From Conus ventricosus (Eukaryota > Mollusca > Gastropoda > Neogastropoda > Conidae), in assembly GCA_018398815.1 (NCBI GenBank), contig JAFLJL010014225.1, positions 1 to 57,655 of the forward strand: a DNA stretch of 57,655 nucleotides, given 5' to 3'. The position numbers were made by a program, and so were the translations under genes. Of the stretch, positions 55,174-57,655 are shown piece by piece. Within the stretch, counting starts at the first letter, position 1; each line of letters starts with the position of its first letter. The notes beneath the pieces are model-generated. The model was not told where the DNA came from. It worked only from the letters and a program-made list of their open reading frames with translations, and did no database searches.

Positions 55174-55619
55174 GTACTCCCACTTCTTAAAGAACAGGGA
55201 GTACATTACAATGGGAACGACGAAATGTTGTCTGTGTGTCTGTCTGTGTGTCTGTCTGTCTGTCTGTCCGTCCGTGGTCAAAATGTGTTCCACTCGCTCC
55301 GGACAAATCTACTGGGCCGATCGTTTTTGAAAATTTGTAGGTATGTTCATTATGGGTCACGGATAATGCCCGATGTTGTATTTTACCGTTATAGCCGTTA
55401 CGAACGGTTAAAACGGCCAATAATGGTTTTTCTTCTTTATGAAAAATCTCAGAAATTACTTGGCCGATCTTTCTGAAAATGTGTAGGTATGTTCATTGTG
55501 GGTCACGGATGATGGCCGATGTTTACCAGAGTAGCCGTTACTAACGGCTATAACGGCCCGAAACGGTTTTTCCCTCTTTATGGAATATCTGACGCGTATT
55601 CCAGATAAACTGGGAGTAC
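55174..55619. mobile_element. ~445-bp MITE-like element with short inverted ends
   Basis: GTACTCCCA at the left end faces TGGGAGTAC at the right. A further GGGAGTAC occurs at 55,197-55,204, close to the left end. Inside are two direct repeats of about 140 bases (55,311-55,457 and 55,458-55,595). Each has TTTCTGAAAAT-like text, TGTAGGTATGTTCATT, GGGTCACGGAT and an inverted section around GCCGTTACTAACGGC. There is no transposase. The terminal repeats are short, and tandem-site duplications were not resolved. Confidence 0.55.
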
Positions 55620-55994
55620 GTTTATATGCTTTGCATCTTGTTTTGTTTGTTTGCTGTTCCTCTTCTGATTCTTGTTTTATTGTTGTTGTGTGCTTCTTTT
55701 TGTCTGTTGTCGTTCTTTTCATCTTGTCCGTGTTGCTTTCTTGTCGCTGTTTCGGTTGTTCTTTTGTAGTTGTTTTGGTGTTGTTCTTGTTTGTTTTGTT
55801 GTCGTTCCTGTTTTCCTTCGCATTCTTGATGTTGTTGTCATTTGTTTGGGTTTGTTGTTGTTGTTGTTGTTTTTTGTTCGTATTGCTTGCGTGCTGTAGG
55901 CCCTGCTCGTTGTTTCTCGGTGTTGTCTTAGCTGTTGTCTTGTTGTTGGTGTTGTCCTGGTTTTCTTATCGGCGTCTGTGTTCGTGGCCTTTTG

Positions 55995-56085
55995 CTGACC
56001 GGGATTTGTACGTCAGTGTCCATCGTGACGTCAATGTCCATCGTGACGTCAATGTCCATCGTGACGTCAATGTCCATCGTGACCA
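55995..56085. promoter_or_regulatory. Three tandem TGACGTCA sites (18-bp repeat)
   Basis: The 18-base unit ATGTCCATCGTGACGTCA repeats, giving three perfect TGACGTCA palindromes, the consensus site of CREB/ATF factors. A fourth unit ends in GACC. The region in copy A (46,235-46,320) is degenerate. A binding function is not shown by sequence alone. Confidence 0.6.
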
Positions 56086-56129
56086 TGTCTCCTTTTGATG
56101 GCCAGTTCACGCAGAGGGCGCAAGCACAT

Positions 56130-56345
56130 TTAATAATGATTATAACAATCATGATAATAATAATAATAACAACAATAATGATAATAATAATAATAATGAT
56201 GACAATAATAATAATGATAATGATGATAATAATAGTAATAATGATAATAATAATGATGATGATGGTAATAATAATAATAATAATAACAGTAATAATTATA
56301 ATAATAATAATAATAATAACAATAATAATAATAATAATAATTCAT
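56130..56345. repeat. AAT/GAT trinucleotide tract
   Basis: AATAAT repeats with GAT and AAC variants. Counterpart of 46,380-46,585. Unique sequence follows to 56,650. Confidence 0.93.
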
Positions 56346-56654
56346 GGCGCTTAAAATCTTACATCATAAGCCCTAAGCGCTTACAAATACATCAAAGGCT
56401 AAAGAAAACATAAATGAAACCAATAAGAATACGAACGTTGCAAAAAAGTACCATGCGTCTACAAACAAGGGTGCATAGTGACACCCACCCACGCACACGC
56501 CATCACGGTGGAGCGAGAAATCCCAGACTTACCTCAGAGATGGCGTGGAAGCAAGTGCGAGGACCGATCATTGGGCCAGTGGAAAGGCCAGTCGAACTCA
56601 TGCTGGCCCTCTGCACGATATCTGAGCTTCAGACGTGCATCTGTTTTGCTGTTT

Positions 56655-56852
56655 TTGGTGGTGGTGGTGGTGGTGATGGTGGTGGTGGTGGTGGTGGTGG
56701 TGGTGATGGTGGTGGTGGTGGTGGTGGTGGTGGTGGTGGTGGTGGTGGTCATGGTGGTGATGGTGGTGGTGGTGGTGGTGATGGCGGTGGTGGTGGTGGT
56801 GGTGGTGGTGGTGATGGTGGTGGCGGTGGTGGTGGTTGTGGTGGTGGTGGTT
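56655..56852. repeat. GGT trinucleotide array
   Basis: About 65 GGT-type triplets with regular GAT and GGC interruptions. Glycine and valine frames over it are artefacts. Confidence 0.96.
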
Positions 56853-57037
56853 TTACTTTATGTTTTTTGTTGCTATCATTTGTTTGGTTGACAAGTGAGA
56901 TTTGTGTACAGAAAATCACTTCCACCAGACAGGAGGTGTGAGGAAAACCAACGTTCACAAAAAAAAACCCCAAAAAAACAAAAAAAATTCTACAAGGGGA
57001 CAAGGGAGAGCGTAGACCTCCAACAATGTTGAACAGT

Positions 57038-57038
57038 C

Positions 57039-57115
<77 letters not shown>
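57038..57115. repeat. CT microsatellite
   Basis: Pure CT dinucleotides. Counterpart of 47,320-47,391. Confidence 0.97.
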
Positions 57116-57117
<2 letters not shown>

Positions 57118-57299
57118 CTCTTGCGCTTCATGTACTTATTTCTTGAGAAACTTACAGAAAATGTTTACACCACACCCACAGCCACACCCCATTCCAATTT
57201 TAAAAAAACAAACATCTGGCAATGCTGAAGAAACTATAACACTTAAAATCCTGGATCCGCTCTGTGGTCAGATCCACATCAATATTGAACAGATTCGTT

Positions 57300-57655
57300 A
57301 TTGGGCCACATTCAGTATTTCCGTGAAGTTGGGTTAAAAAAAATCAGGTCAGTAGTGTTTGTCTAGTCCCGCTAGGCCTAACAGACAGATCAAGGAAAAC
57401 ACGCAGGTAAAAACATCTCGCCCTTGGAGACGGTAACAATAATTCTGTTGGGCCATATTCAGTATTTCCGTGAAGTTTCGTCAAAAATCAGTTCAGTCGT
57501 TTTTGTCTAGTCCTGCTAGGCCTAACAGACAGATCAAGGAAAACACGCAGGTCAAAATCGGGTCAGACTTTTTTGTCTAGTCCTGCTAGGCCTAACAGAC
57601 AGAGGTGAAAATCAGGTCAGTAGTGTTTGTCTAGTCCTGCTAGGCCAAACAGACA
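57300..57655. repeat. Diverged ~110-bp repeat with TCTAGTCCTGCTAGGCC
   Basis: Four repeats of TTTGTCTAGTCCTGCTAGGC and AACAGACAGATCAAGG, some preceded by GGGCCATATTCAGTATTTCC and TGAAGTTTCGTCAAAA. The last runs off the window. The counterpart in copy A is 47,570-47,958. Similar AAGTTTCGTCAAAATC phrases are common at the ends of animal transposons, so this may be a transposon-derived tail. Confidence 0.8.

Noticed and set aside
56478..56891. Glycine- or valine-rich protein over the GGT array
   Set aside because: Direct translation of a trinucleotide repeat. The flanks show no coding sequence.

Overview
The window looks like noisy long-read assembly of a repeat-dominated animal genome, most likely a marine gastropod (caenogastropod) mollusc. 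The sequence shows no bacterial gene structure, very long GT, GA and GGT microsatellites, many minisatellites, five decayed LINE (non-LTR) copies, a Ty3/gypsy-class LTR retrotransposon, and a tRNA-headed SINE whose tail resembles SINE tails I recall from periwinkle-type snails. The species is inference. No confident host gene was found; the best candidate is one terminal exon on the minus strand near 37.3-37.6 kb.

Layout. 0-6.6 kb: a degenerate ~70-bp repeat and a ~3.8-kb satellite of 25-31-bp units, in low-quality sequence. 6.6-7.8 kb: LINE A, whose reverse transcriptase (RT) core is deleted. 8.1-8.7 kb: microsatellites. 8.8-22.2 kb: LINE B, interrupted in turn by a minisatellite block (36-bp units, 9.85-11.49 kb), by an internal 59-bp amplification of its own RT motif (11.76-12.17 kb), and by a complete ~9.3-kb LTR retrotransposon (12,611-21,902, 5-bp target duplication AAACC). 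22.2-24.7 kb: a second, 5'-truncated copy of that LTR element. 25.2-30.4 kb: a 54-bp minisatellite split by LINE C (minus strand, CR1/L2-like). 33-36 kb: LINE D, with endonuclease, RT and RNase H remnants (I-like). 36-40 kb: GT-rich sequence with islands of unique DNA. 40.3-47.96 kb and 50.65-57.66 kb: two copies of one ~7-kb block. Between them lie CA repeats, a 20-bp minisatellite and LINE E.

The centrepiece is the LTR retrotransposon. Its coding order is gag, protease, integrase, RT, RNase H: integrase lies before RT, the Ty1/copia order, although every domain is of Ty3/gypsy type. That is the hallmark of the Gmr1 group, first described from deuterostomes. Its LTRs differ almost only by 1-2-base indels, so the insertion is recent and many of its frameshifts are probably sequencing errors.

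Reading frames are broken by indels throughout. CDS entries for the LTR element mark domain extents, not single open frames.
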